Source: an uncultured cyanobacterium (lineage in GTDB: Bacteria; Cyanobacteriota; Cyanobacteriia; Cyanobacteriales; Nostocaceae). Taken from it: 64,000 nt of DNA. The translations under genes were made by a program, and so were the position numbers. A model generated the notes under the pieces. That model ran no database searches, was not told where the DNA came from, and saw only the letters and a program-made list of their open reading frames with translations. The stretch is from contig CAINGU010000015.1 of assembly GCA_903848645.1 (NCBI GenBank), positions 1 to 64,000 of the forward strand, in the 5' to 3' direction. Positions within the stretch are counted from its first letter, which is position 1. Every line of letters starts with the position of its first letter. This document shows positions 45,827 through 54,120 of this stretch, one piece after another.

Positions 45827-48004
45827 ATGGATGGTATGAACTGCACAAAAAACGGCTGTAGCGGAACTATTGACGATGGTTATTGTAATGTTTGTGGATT
45901 AGCAGCGGTAAAATCTTCAGAAAACAGTCAAAAACAAAGTTTAAATCTGACAAATAGAAGTTCTTCAGTAACGACGGGAACAGGTTCTTCACCATTAACG
46001 AATCGTTCTAAAGGTTCACGTCGCACCAATAGCACTTCGCGCACAAGTAGCCGGAGACAGTTAGGAGTAGGATTAATATCCATACCCGAATTACCTTCAA
46101 CTGAACCAGAAAAAGCAATTCTTCCTGATCCAAAAGTACCAGAAAATAAACGCTTTTGTAGTAGCTGTAATAATTCCTTAAAAAGAGAAAAAGGATTTTG
46201 TAGTAAATGTGGACAAAAATATTCATTTATTCCTAGTTTAAATCCTGGAGATTTAGTTATTGGCCAATATGAAGTCAAAGGGGCAATTGCTTACGGTGGT
46301 TTAGGTTGGATTTATTTAGGATTTGATCAAACTTTATCTCGTTATGTAGTTTTGAAAGGATTACTTAATACTGAAGATGCTTCTAGTGCAGCCGTAGCAG
46401 TAGCAGAAAGAAAGTTTTTAGCCGCAGTGAAACATCCCAATATTGTGGGAATTTACAATTTTGTGAATCACGGGACTGAAGGTTTTATTGTCATGGAATA
46501 TGTAGGTGGTCAAACTTTAAAAGAAATTAGAAAAAGTCGTGGTAAATTACCTATAGCTGAAGCCATAGCTTACATTCATCGGATTCTTAGTTCCTTCGCA
46601 TATTTACATTCTTTAGGTTTAGTTTATTGTGACTTTAAACCTGATAATATTATGTTAGAAGGGGGGGATGTAAAATTAATAGATTTAGGTGGTGTCAGGC
46701 GAATAGATGACCCCGATGGTGATATTTATGGAACAGTTGGTTATAACGCACCAGAAGCAGGAGAAGGCCCAACAATAGTTTCTGACTTATTTACAGTAGC
46801 GAGAACTTTGGCAGTTTTACTCACAGATATTAAAGGCTTTAGTAAAGAACATCTTTATACATTACCCAGTCCCCAAATAGAACCTTTATTTGCTGAACAA
46901 GAATCACTTTACCGCTTTTTAATTAAAGCCACAGCCGAAAAACCTGATGATAGATTTCAATCAGCAGATGAAATGGCAGATCAATTATTAGGAGTAATGC
47001 GGGAAGTAGTAGCATTACAGACAAATATTCCCCGTCCAGCTAACAGTAATGTATTTGGTAGTGATATGTTAGCACTCACTCATAATAGTGATTTTGAACC
47101 AATAAGAATTGATCATCAATATCTACCAATTCCCATGTTAGATACTAATGATTCTGCCTTTAATAATGTTGTGAATGCCACAGCAATAGCTGATGCAGAA
47201 AAACGGGTATTTGTTTTTAGTGGAATTGTTAAACAATATCCCCAATCTAGTGAAGCATGGCTGAGATTAGCTAATAGTTTGATGGATACTGAGAAATATG
47301 AAGAAGCAGAAAAAGCTATTAAAAAAGTAGAAGAAAAAGACCCTTGGGACTGGCGTATTTATTGGTATCGGGGACGCTTATTAATGAAGCAAGAAAAATT
47401 ATCAGAAGCGCAACAACAATTTGATCAAGTTTATTTTGACTTACCAGGAGAATTAGCAGTTAAATTAGGTTTAGCAATAGCCGCAGAAAAGAATAATAAT
47501 TATCAATTAGCCATCAAAATGTATGACTTAGTATCTCGCACAGATCCTAGTTATGTTTCCGCAGCATTTGGGTTAGCGAGATGTTTATCTTCTCTAGGAA
47601 AACGTGATGATGCAGTAGCAGCTTTAGAACGAGTTTCCCAAACATCGAACTTGTACACTCGTGCGCGAGTAGAAATTGCGAGAACTTTAATTAATCAACA
47701 ACATTCTCTACCGGGAACACAAGAATTAACAGCCGCAGCTACAGCGATAGAAGCCTTATCTATAGAAGGAATAGATCGTTATAAATTAACCAAACAAGTC
47801 TTAGAAACTGCTTTAAATTTACTAAATTCTCAACAACTGCAAACAGCCAATAATTTAATGATTTTAGGACAACCTTTAAAAGAATTTAATATTCGTAAAG
47901 GTTTAGAAAAAGCGTTAAGAAATATGGCACACTTAGCAAATGGTGATGAAAAAATTTGTTTAGTTGATGAAGCTAATAAAGTCCGTCCCAGAACCTGGAT
48001 TTAA
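45827..48004 (+). CDS. PknG-like Ser/Thr kinase with zinc ribbons and TPRs
   Basis: Numbered from ATG 45827 (725 residues). Two zinc-ribbon elements come first, four Cys between 6 and 23 and four between 111 and 128, separated by a Ser/Thr/Arg-rich linker. A kinase domain follows: glycine loop AYGGLGW near 156-161, VVLK lysine at about 177, catalytic YCDFKPDN (D269) and IDLGGVR (DLG at 286-288 in place of DFG). TPR-like repeats fill about 450-680. The DLG motif, N-terminal metal site and C-terminal TPRs match PknG. The next gene encodes a PP2C phosphatase 4 nt downstream. Substrates are unknown. Confidence 0.9.
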   Translation: MDGMNCTKNGCSGTIDDGYCNVCGLAAVKSSENSQKQSLNLTNRSSSVTTGTGSSPLTNRSKGSRRTNSTSRTSSRRQLGVGLISIPELPSTEPEKAILPDPKVPENKRFCSSCNNSLKREKGFCSKCGQKYSFIPSLNPGDLVIGQYEVKGAIAYGGLGWIYLGFDQTLSRYVVLKGLLNTEDASSAAVAVAERKFLAAVKHPNIVGIYNFVNHGTEGFIVMEYVGGQTLKEIRKSRGKLPIAEAIAYIHRILSSFAYLHSLGLVYCDFKPDNIMLEGGDVKLIDLGGVRRIDDPDGDIYGTVGYNAPEAGEGPTIVSDLFTVARTLAVLLTDIKGFSKEHLYTLPSPQIEPLFAEQESLYRFLIKATAEKPDDRFQSADEMADQLLGVMREVVALQTNIPRPANSNVFGSDMLALTHNSDFEPIRIDHQYLPIPMLDTNDSAFNNVVNATAIADAEKRVFVFSGIVKQYPQSSEAWLRLANSLMDTEKYEEAEKAIKKVEEKDPWDWRIYWYRGRLLMKQEKLSEAQQQFDQVYFDLPGELAVKLGLAIAAEKNNNYQLAIKMYDLVSRTDPSYVSAAFGLARCLSSLGKRDDAVAALERVSQTSNLYTRARVEIARTLINQQHSLPGTQELTAAATAIEALSIEGIDRYKLTKQVLETALNLLNSQQLQTANNLMILGQPLKEFNIRKGLEKALRNMAHLANGDEKICLVDEANKVRPRTWI

Positions 48005-48008
48005 AATT

Positions 48009-48971
48009 ATGGAATGTGCAAATTGTGGTGCAACAGTGTTATTAACAGATCAATTTTGTGAAGAATGCGGTACAGCTTTAACAGCTACAGCCCCTAAAAA
48101 TACTACTCAAGGTTGTCAGAAATGTGGAGCAAAAATAGAAAATATTGATGAAGAAGGATATTGTTCACAATGTGGATTTCGTAATGTTATACATGAAAAA
48201 GAAAGATTAGAAATTTTGATTAATGCTAACTTAGCAGGAGTAAGCGATCGCGGTATTCGACATCATCGCAATGAAGACTACCTAGCTTTAGAGCAAATTG
48301 ATCAAAACAATACCCAAATTATCGTAGTTTGTGACGGAGTTTCCAGTTCAGAAAAACCTGAACTAGCATCACGGACAGCCGCTGAAAGTACCTGTCAATT
48401 TCTCACCCAAACAGAATTAGAAAATCCCGAAATAGCCATTAAATTAGCTATCAATTTCGCCCTCAAATCTATATCTGATCTGCCTATCAAAATTAAAGAT
48501 AATAACAATCCACCCTCTACAACCATAGTTACAGCCTTAGTCAAAAATGGTATTGCTACTATTGGTTGGTTAGGTGATAGTCGCGCTTATTGGTTAGATA
48601 TAAATAACCATGAATATCAACAATTAACTCAAGATCATTCTTGGTTAACAGAAGTAGTAAATGCTGGAGAAATGACAGAAAATGAAGCTAGAAAATCACC
48701 AAATGCTCATGCTATTACCCGCTGGTTAGGTGCAGATGTCATCGGTGATGCTGAACCGACAATCATTAACTTTAAAATCCCCAATTCAGGTTATCTTTTA
48801 TTATGTACAGATGGACTGTGGAATTATAGCCCAGACATAGAAGATTTAGGCAACTTAATTAAACAATCACCAGAAAAAGATGTTATGAATATCTCGCAGT
48901 TTTTAGTAGAATTTGCCCGTCAATGTGGAGGACATGATAATATTACAGTGGGAGTATTAAGAGTTTGTTGA
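48009..48971 (+). CDS. PP2C-type protein phosphatase with N-terminal zinc ribbons
   Basis: I take ATG 48009, 4 nt after the kinase stop; an upstream frame to 47964 overlaps the kinase. The 320-residue product begins MECANCG, with two four-Cys zinc ribbons (C3, C6, C17, C20; C36, C39, C52, C55). The PP2C domain follows: SDRGIRHHRNEDYL, VCDGVSSS, GWLGDSRAYW, LCTDGLWNY and GHDNITVGVLRV. The acidic metal ligands are present. Tight coupling to the kinase suggests that it reverses that kinase's phosphorylations. Confidence 0.92.
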   Translation: MECANCGATVLLTDQFCEECGTALTATAPKNTTQGCQKCGAKIENIDEEGYCSQCGFRNVIHEKERLEILINANLAGVSDRGIRHHRNEDYLALEQIDQNNTQIIVVCDGVSSSEKPELASRTAAESTCQFLTQTELENPEIAIKLAINFALKSISDLPIKIKDNNNPPSTTIVTALVKNGIATIGWLGDSRAYWLDINNHEYQQLTQDHSWLTEVVNAGEMTENEARKSPNAHAITRWLGADVIGDAEPTIINFKIPNSGYLLLCTDGLWNYSPDIEDLGNLIKQSPEKDVMNISQFLVEFARQCGGHDNITVGVLRVC

Positions 48972-49014
48972 AGTTTAAGTATGAGAGTAGATAAAATTAA
49001 TCTGGAGGAGAAAA

Positions 49015-49674
49015 TTGATTATTCTTTGTACTCATAATAGTGGAGGCGTAGGTAAAACTACCTTAGCTATCCATACTGCGGGTGTACTAGCTTCTCAAGT
49101 TGGTAGAACTACCCTACTGATAGACTGTGACGATCAAGCTGATTCATGGCAATTTTATGCCAAGCGAATGCCTAATGACAAAGAATTACTTAAAGTAGGA
49201 GATAGATTATCAATTTTGGATAATCAAAAGCGGGAAAAAATTACAAATCTTGTTAATCTAGAAGAATACGACCATATTGTGATTGATATTGATAGTGAAT
49301 TTCTTAATACACTTCAAATCATCCTCACTAATGACCCTGATATCATTTTAATTCCAGTTAATAAATCTCAAAGACGGAAAGCACTGAACAAATTAGATAT
49401 TGTACTTTCAGCTATGTCTAAACTTGAAAGTAAATACGGTTATTCTCCAAAAGTGATAATTGTTCCTCTAGGAGTCACACAAGAACTTATTTTGGAAAGA
49501 TTAGAAAAAATAAATAATAAACCACAATCTTGTAGTGTAGCTTTACCAATTCGTGATCTTGAAGATGAAATGTCATTAGCAGTTTACGAAGATAGAAATT
49601 ATATCTGGAATTATACAGATTGCCAGGATTTGTATCAAGCCTTTTCTTTACTTTTAGAAATTGAGAGGATTTAA
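49015..49674 (+). CDS. ParA/MinD-type ATPase lacking the signature lysine
   Basis: The 219-residue product begins IILCTHNSGGVGKTTLAIHTAGVLA and continues with LIDCDDQADS and a VIDID Walker B-like strand, as in ParA. The usual KGGxxGKT has Ser9 in place of the first lysine (K14 and T15 remain), so dimer-dependent ATPase chemistry may differ. Start is TTG 49015, with GGAGGAG at 49004-49010 four nt upstream. The downstream gene begins 2 nt after its stop. No parS-like site or ParB was recognised. Confidence 0.85.
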   Translation: MIILCTHNSGGVGKTTLAIHTAGVLASQVGRTTLLIDCDDQADSWQFYAKRMPNDKELLKVGDRLSILDNQKREKITNLVNLEEYDHIVIDIDSEFLNTLQIILTNDPDIILIPVNKSQRRKALNKLDIVLSAMSKLESKYGYSPKVIIVPLGVTQELILERLEKINNKPQSCSVALPIRDLEDEMSLAVYEDRNYIWNYTDCQDLYQAFSLLLEIERI

Positions 49675-49676
49675 CT

Positions 49677-50114
49677 ATGCCTTTAGAAAGTCAAAAAGAG
49701 GAAATAAAACAATCCAAAGAACATCATGAAGATGCTTATGTTGATAGATTGATTTCTGAAGCTTCTGAACAGATTAAATTAAATGAAAAACCAGATCAAT
49801 TCATCATTATGATTCCTGAATCTCATGAACATAAAGCAGGAGAAATTGGTAAAGTATTGGGATTATCTTTCTCTGTTACATTAAACTCTGCTGTTAAATA
49901 TGCTCTGTTTTATGCTCAAAATAAGGGTGTATATTTAAGAGAACTAGAAGAATATCCAACTAGTCTTAGTTCACATTCCTTAAAATTGAAAGTGACTGCT
50001 GAAACTTGGCAAAGATTAAAAGAACTAGAGATGACAGAACAAATTTCTGAATGTGTTTTTACAGGAATTGAATTATTGTATAAGCAATTAATTGATATTA
50101 AAATAAAGGTATAA
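49677..50114 (+). CDS. Small partner protein of the ParA-like ATPase
   Basis: The 145-residue soluble product has a charged N-terminus (Glu/Lys-rich, about 1-35), a middle helix (VGKVLGLSF-like, residues about 60-80) and a helical C-terminus (SLKLKVTAETWQRLKELEM). No family was recognised. Position between ParA and the nuclease gene, with 2 and 6 nt gaps, suggests a complex. It could be the ParB/adaptor-like element, but this is an inference from location only. Confidence 0.6.
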   Translation: MPLESQKEEIKQSKEHHEDAYVDRLISEASEQIKLNEKPDQFIIMIPESHEHKAGEIGKVLGLSFSVTLNSAVKYALFYAQNKGVYLRELEEYPTSLSSHSLKLKVTAETWQRLKELEMTEQISECVFTGIELLYKQLIDIKIKV

Positions 50115-50120
50115 ATAGTT

Positions 50121-50594
50121 ATGACAGAAACCTGGATAAATAGAAAATTGATTGATACAATTATTAGTCTTGATCCATCAACAAAAGGAGAATTAGGTCG
50201 CCGTGCGGCTGCTCACCTTGGACTAGAACCAGGTCCAATAGGTAAGGATGGTGGTATAGATGGAAGTGGCTATCTTAATGGGCTAAAAATATATTTTCAA
50301 TCAAAACTAGAAAATAAGCCACTAGATGCGGATTATGCTGATAACCTATACGCAAAACTTGTTCGTCATCAAGTAGATATAGGTGTTGTACTGTCAGCTA
50401 ATGGTTATACAAAGGGATTTACACCAAGATTGAAAGAATTTGAATTTATCCATACTAATATTTATGGCATAAATTGGTTTAAAATTCACTTACTTAATCT
50501 GCAAGATTATTTTACTGAAAGCATAGCTTTTCAAGAAGCTTTAAAAGATTTACCACCATTAGTAGATTTAGGTATTGAAAAATGGATTTCTTAA
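50121..50594 (+). CDS. PD-(D/E)XK nuclease-like protein
   Basis: The 157-residue product shows the pattern of a restriction-endonuclease fold: a helix with an acidic residue (KGELGRRAA, E24), GKDGGIDGSG with D47 before the second strand, then LKIYFQSKL with Q60-x-K62. Such a D-(x)n-QxK arrangement is typical of Mrr-like and related nucleases. The C-terminal part is helical. It is downstream of ParA and the small protein. Whether it cuts DNA is untested. Confidence 0.72.
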   Translation: MTETWINRKLIDTIISLDPSTKGELGRRAAAHLGLEPGPIGKDGGIDGSGYLNGLKIYFQSKLENKPLDADYADNLYAKLVRHQVDIGVVLSANGYTKGFTPRLKEFEFIHTNIYGINWFKIHLLNLQDYFTESIAFQEALKDLPPLVDLGIEKWIS

Positions 50595-50745
50595 CTAAAA
50601 ATATCTTAATAATATTTAATTATTTGATGAAAATTTATTGTTACTATTTACATTTTTACTAACTCAAGATAACTTAAATTATAACAATTACTTCAAAGCT
50701 AACTCTCAATAAATTATCTTATCTCAAATCACCAAAAAACCTATC
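50595..50745. other. Gap between nuclease and vWA genes
   Basis: This 151-nt AT-rich gap is the largest inside the signalling block after the kinase. It may hold an internal promoter for the vWA-FHA-membrane-protein part. No hairpin was recognised. Confidence 0.4.
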
Positions 50746-52029
50746 ATGTCTAACCAATTCAAAGCCGAAGTATTTCAAAACCAACACCTTCCCGAAGGTG
50801 CAAAAGAAGTTCACGCCATTATGACAGTTTCCACAGAAGCAAGTGTGGGAATAGAAAAACCCATAGCATCTGGCAATAATAGACTATTTGGCATTATTTG
50901 CGATACATCTGGTTCAATGGGAGGGGGAAAAATTCAAGCAGCCAAAGAAGCAATTATTAAAATAATCAGCTTATTGCCAGAAAATAGCCACTTTTTTATC
51001 GTTACTGGTGCAAGTAAAGCTAAAGTTGTTTTTCCAGTTTCACCCGCTACAAAACAACAAAAAGAACTAGCGATTACTTCAGTAAAATCGGGAGTAGCTA
51101 ACGGTGGAACTTTAATGTCAACTTGGCTAATTGAAGCATTACAGCAATTCCAAAAAATGCCTAATGCAATTCGCCAAGCATTATTACTTACCGATGGACA
51201 AAATGATGATTCTGACGAAGGAAAATTAGAAAAAGTCCTCCAACAATGTGAAGGTATATTTCAATGTGATTGTCGAGGAGTAGGCACAGATTGGCGTGTT
51301 AATCAACTCAAAAAAATCGCCACGAAATTACTAGGAACAACAGACATTATTCCTAATCCTGCCATGATGGAAAGTGACTTTCAAGCAATTCTTGAAAAAG
51401 CCATGAGTAAAGAAGTCAGTGATGTATCTATGCGGTTATGGACACCCCAAGGAGCAACAGTATTATTCTGTAAACAAGTCAGTCCTGAAATTGTTGATCT
51501 TACCCACCGTGCCAAAATCATAAAACCACAAGTCTTAGACTATCCTACTGGCTCTTGGGGTAATAATGAATCCCGTGATTATCACTTTTGTATTCAAGTT
51601 AATCCCGGTAATGTTGGTGATGAAATGTTAGCAGGAAGAGCGAGTTTAATTTATACAATTGATGGCATAGAAACCAAAATCACCGAAGCTAAAATCCTCG
51701 CTTTATGGACAGATGATGATGCTAAATCCACAAAAATTGATAGAAGAGTTGCCCACTACACCGGACAAGCAGAACTAGCAGAATCTATTCAAGAAGGATT
51801 AGATGCTAGAGCAAAAGGTGATTATGAAATTGCCACCGCAAAATTAGGTAAAGCTGTAAAATTAGCTCATGAATCTGGCAATGAAGCCACAGCCAAACTA
51901 TTAAGAACTGTAGTTGATATTGAAGATGCACCTACAGGAACAGTCCGGCTAAAAAGAGAAGTTGCCAAAGAAGATGCTATGGCATTAGAAACCCGTTCTA
52001 CCAAAACAACACGCATTCCTAAATCTTAA
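50746..52029 (+). CDS. von Willebrand A-domain protein with complete MIDAS
   Basis: The 427-residue soluble protein has a vWA domain (about 45-225) with an intact MIDAS: DTSGS (D53, S55, S57), T122 in GGTLMST, and D150 in LLLTDGQND. These coordinate a divalent metal to grip a protein ligand. The C-terminal part contains a beta-rich region (about 230-330) and a helical one (about 350-410). The domain type and neighbours (kinase and PP2C) resemble TerY-type vWA proteins. Start ATG 50746. Confidence 0.88.
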   Translation: MSNQFKAEVFQNQHLPEGAKEVHAIMTVSTEASVGIEKPIASGNNRLFGIICDTSGSMGGGKIQAAKEAIIKIISLLPENSHFFIVTGASKAKVVFPVSPATKQQKELAITSVKSGVANGGTLMSTWLIEALQQFQKMPNAIRQALLLTDGQNDDSDEGKLEKVLQQCEGIFQCDCRGVGTDWRVNQLKKIATKLLGTTDIIPNPAMMESDFQAILEKAMSKEVSDVSMRLWTPQGATVLFCKQVSPEIVDLTHRAKIIKPQVLDYPTGSWGNNESRDYHFCIQVNPGNVGDEMLAGRASLIYTIDGIETKITEAKILALWTDDDAKSTKIDRRVAHYTGQAELAESIQEGLDARAKGDYEIATAKLGKAVKLAHESGNEATAKLLRTVVDIEDAPTGTVRLKREVAKEDAMALETRSTKTTRIPKS

Positions 52030-52037
52030 TTATTTCC

Positions 52038-52694
52038 ATGATGAATACAACATATAAATGTGCTAAAGGACATGATTCTATAGAACAAGATTTTTGTTCT
52101 GAATGTGGTTTAAAAATTAATGGTATTATCCCAGAAATCATCAGCAAATCATCAGTAAATACATCTGCTGTAACTTGCCCAGATTGTGCTGCGCCCCATG
52201 AATTTGATAGTGGTAAATTTTGTGAAATTTGTGGATATAACTTTACCACTGGAGCATCTGGAGAAATTCCTAGTTTTACCCCTAATTCTTTAGATAAAAA
52301 ATCTGAAGAAACCGCCAAACAAGAAGTAATTAAAAAATGGGAATTAATTATTACAATCGAGCCATCTTTACGCCATCCAGACAGTCCAGAACCACCTACA
52401 AATCAACCACCATCAATTATTCCTTTAGAGCAATCAATTAATTTAATTGGACGTAATAGCCCAGCAAGAGCTATTCATCCAGAAATTGCTCTTGATTTTG
52501 ATGATGCTGTTTCCCATCGTCATGCTTTGCTGACTCGTCAAGCAGATGGTTCATTGATATTACGGGATATTGGCTCATCTAACGGAACTATTTTTAAAGG
52601 GGCAGAATTAAAACCAATGACTGATATTACCCTAGAAAATGGCGATGAATTTACTTTAGGACATTGGACAAAAATTACCGTTAAATACAATTAA
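52038..52694 (+). CDS. FHA-domain protein with N-terminal zinc ribbons
   Basis: The 218-residue protein has two zinc-ribbon-like elements (Cys 8, 20, 23, with H12 nearby; and Cys 47, 50, 62, 65) then a Pro-rich linker and an FHA domain with the phosphothreonine-binding set GR (138-139), SHRH (159-162) and SSNGT (180-184). FHA domains read phosphothreonine, here presumably made by the PknG-like kinase. It starts 8 nt after the vWA gene stop. Confidence 0.9.
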   Translation: MMNTTYKCAKGHDSIEQDFCSECGLKINGIIPEIISKSSVNTSAVTCPDCAAPHEFDSGKFCEICGYNFTTGASGEIPSFTPNSLDKKSEETAKQEVIKKWELIITIEPSLRHPDSPEPPTNQPPSIIPLEQSINLIGRNSPARAIHPEIALDFDDAVSHRHALLTRQADGSLILRDIGSSNGTIFKGAELKPMTDITLENGDEFTLGHWTKITVKYN

Positions 52695-52709
52695 AAATCA
52701 GGAAAAACA

Positions 52710-54101
52710 ATGATTATTCAAAATATTTCTCGTCAGAAAATCATGAAAATCACCACACCAAAAATTCTTAAAACTAGCTTATATTTAACTTGGGCTGCTA
52801 GTGTGCTTACTTTAACTACTACTATTGCAGGTATTCAAGGACAAAGACAAGCAATTAAAACAGTTGGAGAAGATGCAACTCCTAGTATTGTTACTGCCCA
52901 ACGTCTCAAAGATGCAATGGCAGGTATGGATGCTAATGTTGTTAATGAATTATTATTACCATCAGGACAAAATCAAGATGCCATTAAAGGTTATCAAGAA
53001 CGATATAAAGCAGCAACAGAAAGATTAGTGAAGGCTGCCAAAAATATTACTTTTGAGAAAGAAGAAAAATCTATCTTAACTATGCAAAGAGGGTTCGGTG
53101 AATATTTGACCAAAGTTCAACAAGCACGAGATGCACACGCTAGAGGAGATATTAATAACACGTTAATTGCCTATCGCGGATCAATAGAAATTATAGATAA
53201 ACAACTTTTACCAGCAGCCGATGAGTTAGATAAAGTCAATTTAGAAGCTTTAGATAATAGCTATAACAATCAAAAATCATCTATTAGTAAATCTCTAGCT
53301 CAAATAGTTTTATCTGGAGTAATACTTTTAACTATTTTAATAGGAACGCAAATATTTCTCAGTTACCGAACTAAACGGAATTTAAATCTTTTTTTATTAG
53401 CAGCAACAATCTTAACTTTAGCTTTTTTAAATTATACTATAGGTGTATTTTTCTCGACTTCTCAAAATTTAAGAACTGCTAAGGAAGATGCTTTTAATTC
53501 TATGCACGATTTACGACAAGCAAGGGCATCTATTTATATTGCTAATGCTGCGGAAAGTCGCTATTTACTTGATAAAGCCTTAGCATCAAAATATGAACAG
53601 GTGTTTTATGAAAATATCAATAAAGTTGCTAAATTACCTAATAATAAAACCTTTGATAATTTAATCACAGAAATCAAGGAAAATATTAATAATGGCAATA
53701 AAGACAAGAAAAATATAGGTTTTACAGGTTTTTTAGCTGATGAATTGAATAATATTACTTTTAAAGGAGAAGAAGAGGCTACTTTGAAAAACCTTTCTGC
53801 ATTGGGTAAATATGTAACTATTGATCAACAAATTCGTCAGTTAGAAAAAAGTGGCAAATATCAAGAAGCAATCTCTCTTTGTCTTGGTAATCAACCGAAT
53901 CAGTCAAACTGGGCTTTTGATCAATTCCGAAAAACTAATGACGAAATATTCAAGATTAACCAAAATGAGTTTGATAAAGCTATTAAACAAGCATTTAAAG
54001 CTACAGAAGGCATAGAAATTTCTGCAAGTTTAGTATTGAGTGCAGTCTCTCTCATGACTTTATTCGGGTTAATGATCCGTTTAAAAGAATATTCTGCTTA
54101 A
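52710..54101 (+). CDS. Membrane protein with two helical extracytoplasmic loops
   Basis: The 463-residue protein has about four membrane helices (near 24-42, 198-216, 226-246 and 438-457). Two long helical segments, between helix 1 and 2 (about 45-195) and between helix 3 and 4 (about 250-435), have the character of four-helix-bundle sensor domains; the first contains QRLKDAMAGMDANVVNELLL. No HAMP, kinase or MCP signalling domain follows, so it may signal through the other proteins of the block. AGGA lies upstream of the ATG 52710. Confidence 0.65.
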   Translation: MIIQNISRQKIMKITTPKILKTSLYLTWAASVLTLTTTIAGIQGQRQAIKTVGEDATPSIVTAQRLKDAMAGMDANVVNELLLPSGQNQDAIKGYQERYKAATERLVKAAKNITFEKEEKSILTMQRGFGEYLTKVQQARDAHARGDINNTLIAYRGSIEIIDKQLLPAADELDKVNLEALDNSYNNQKSSISKSLAQIVLSGVILLTILIGTQIFLSYRTKRNLNLFLLAATILTLAFLNYTIGVFFSTSQNLRTAKEDAFNSMHDLRQARASIYIANAAESRYLLDKALASKYEQVFYENINKVAKLPNNKTFDNLITEIKENINNGNKDKKNIGFTGFLADELNNITFKGEEEATLKNLSALGKYVTIDQQIRQLEKSGKYQEAISLCLGNQPNQSNWAFDQFRKTNDEIFKINQNEFDKAIKQAFKATEGIEISASLVLSAVSLMTLFGLMIRLKEYSA

Positions 54102-54120
54102 CAATTAATTTCCATTATTT

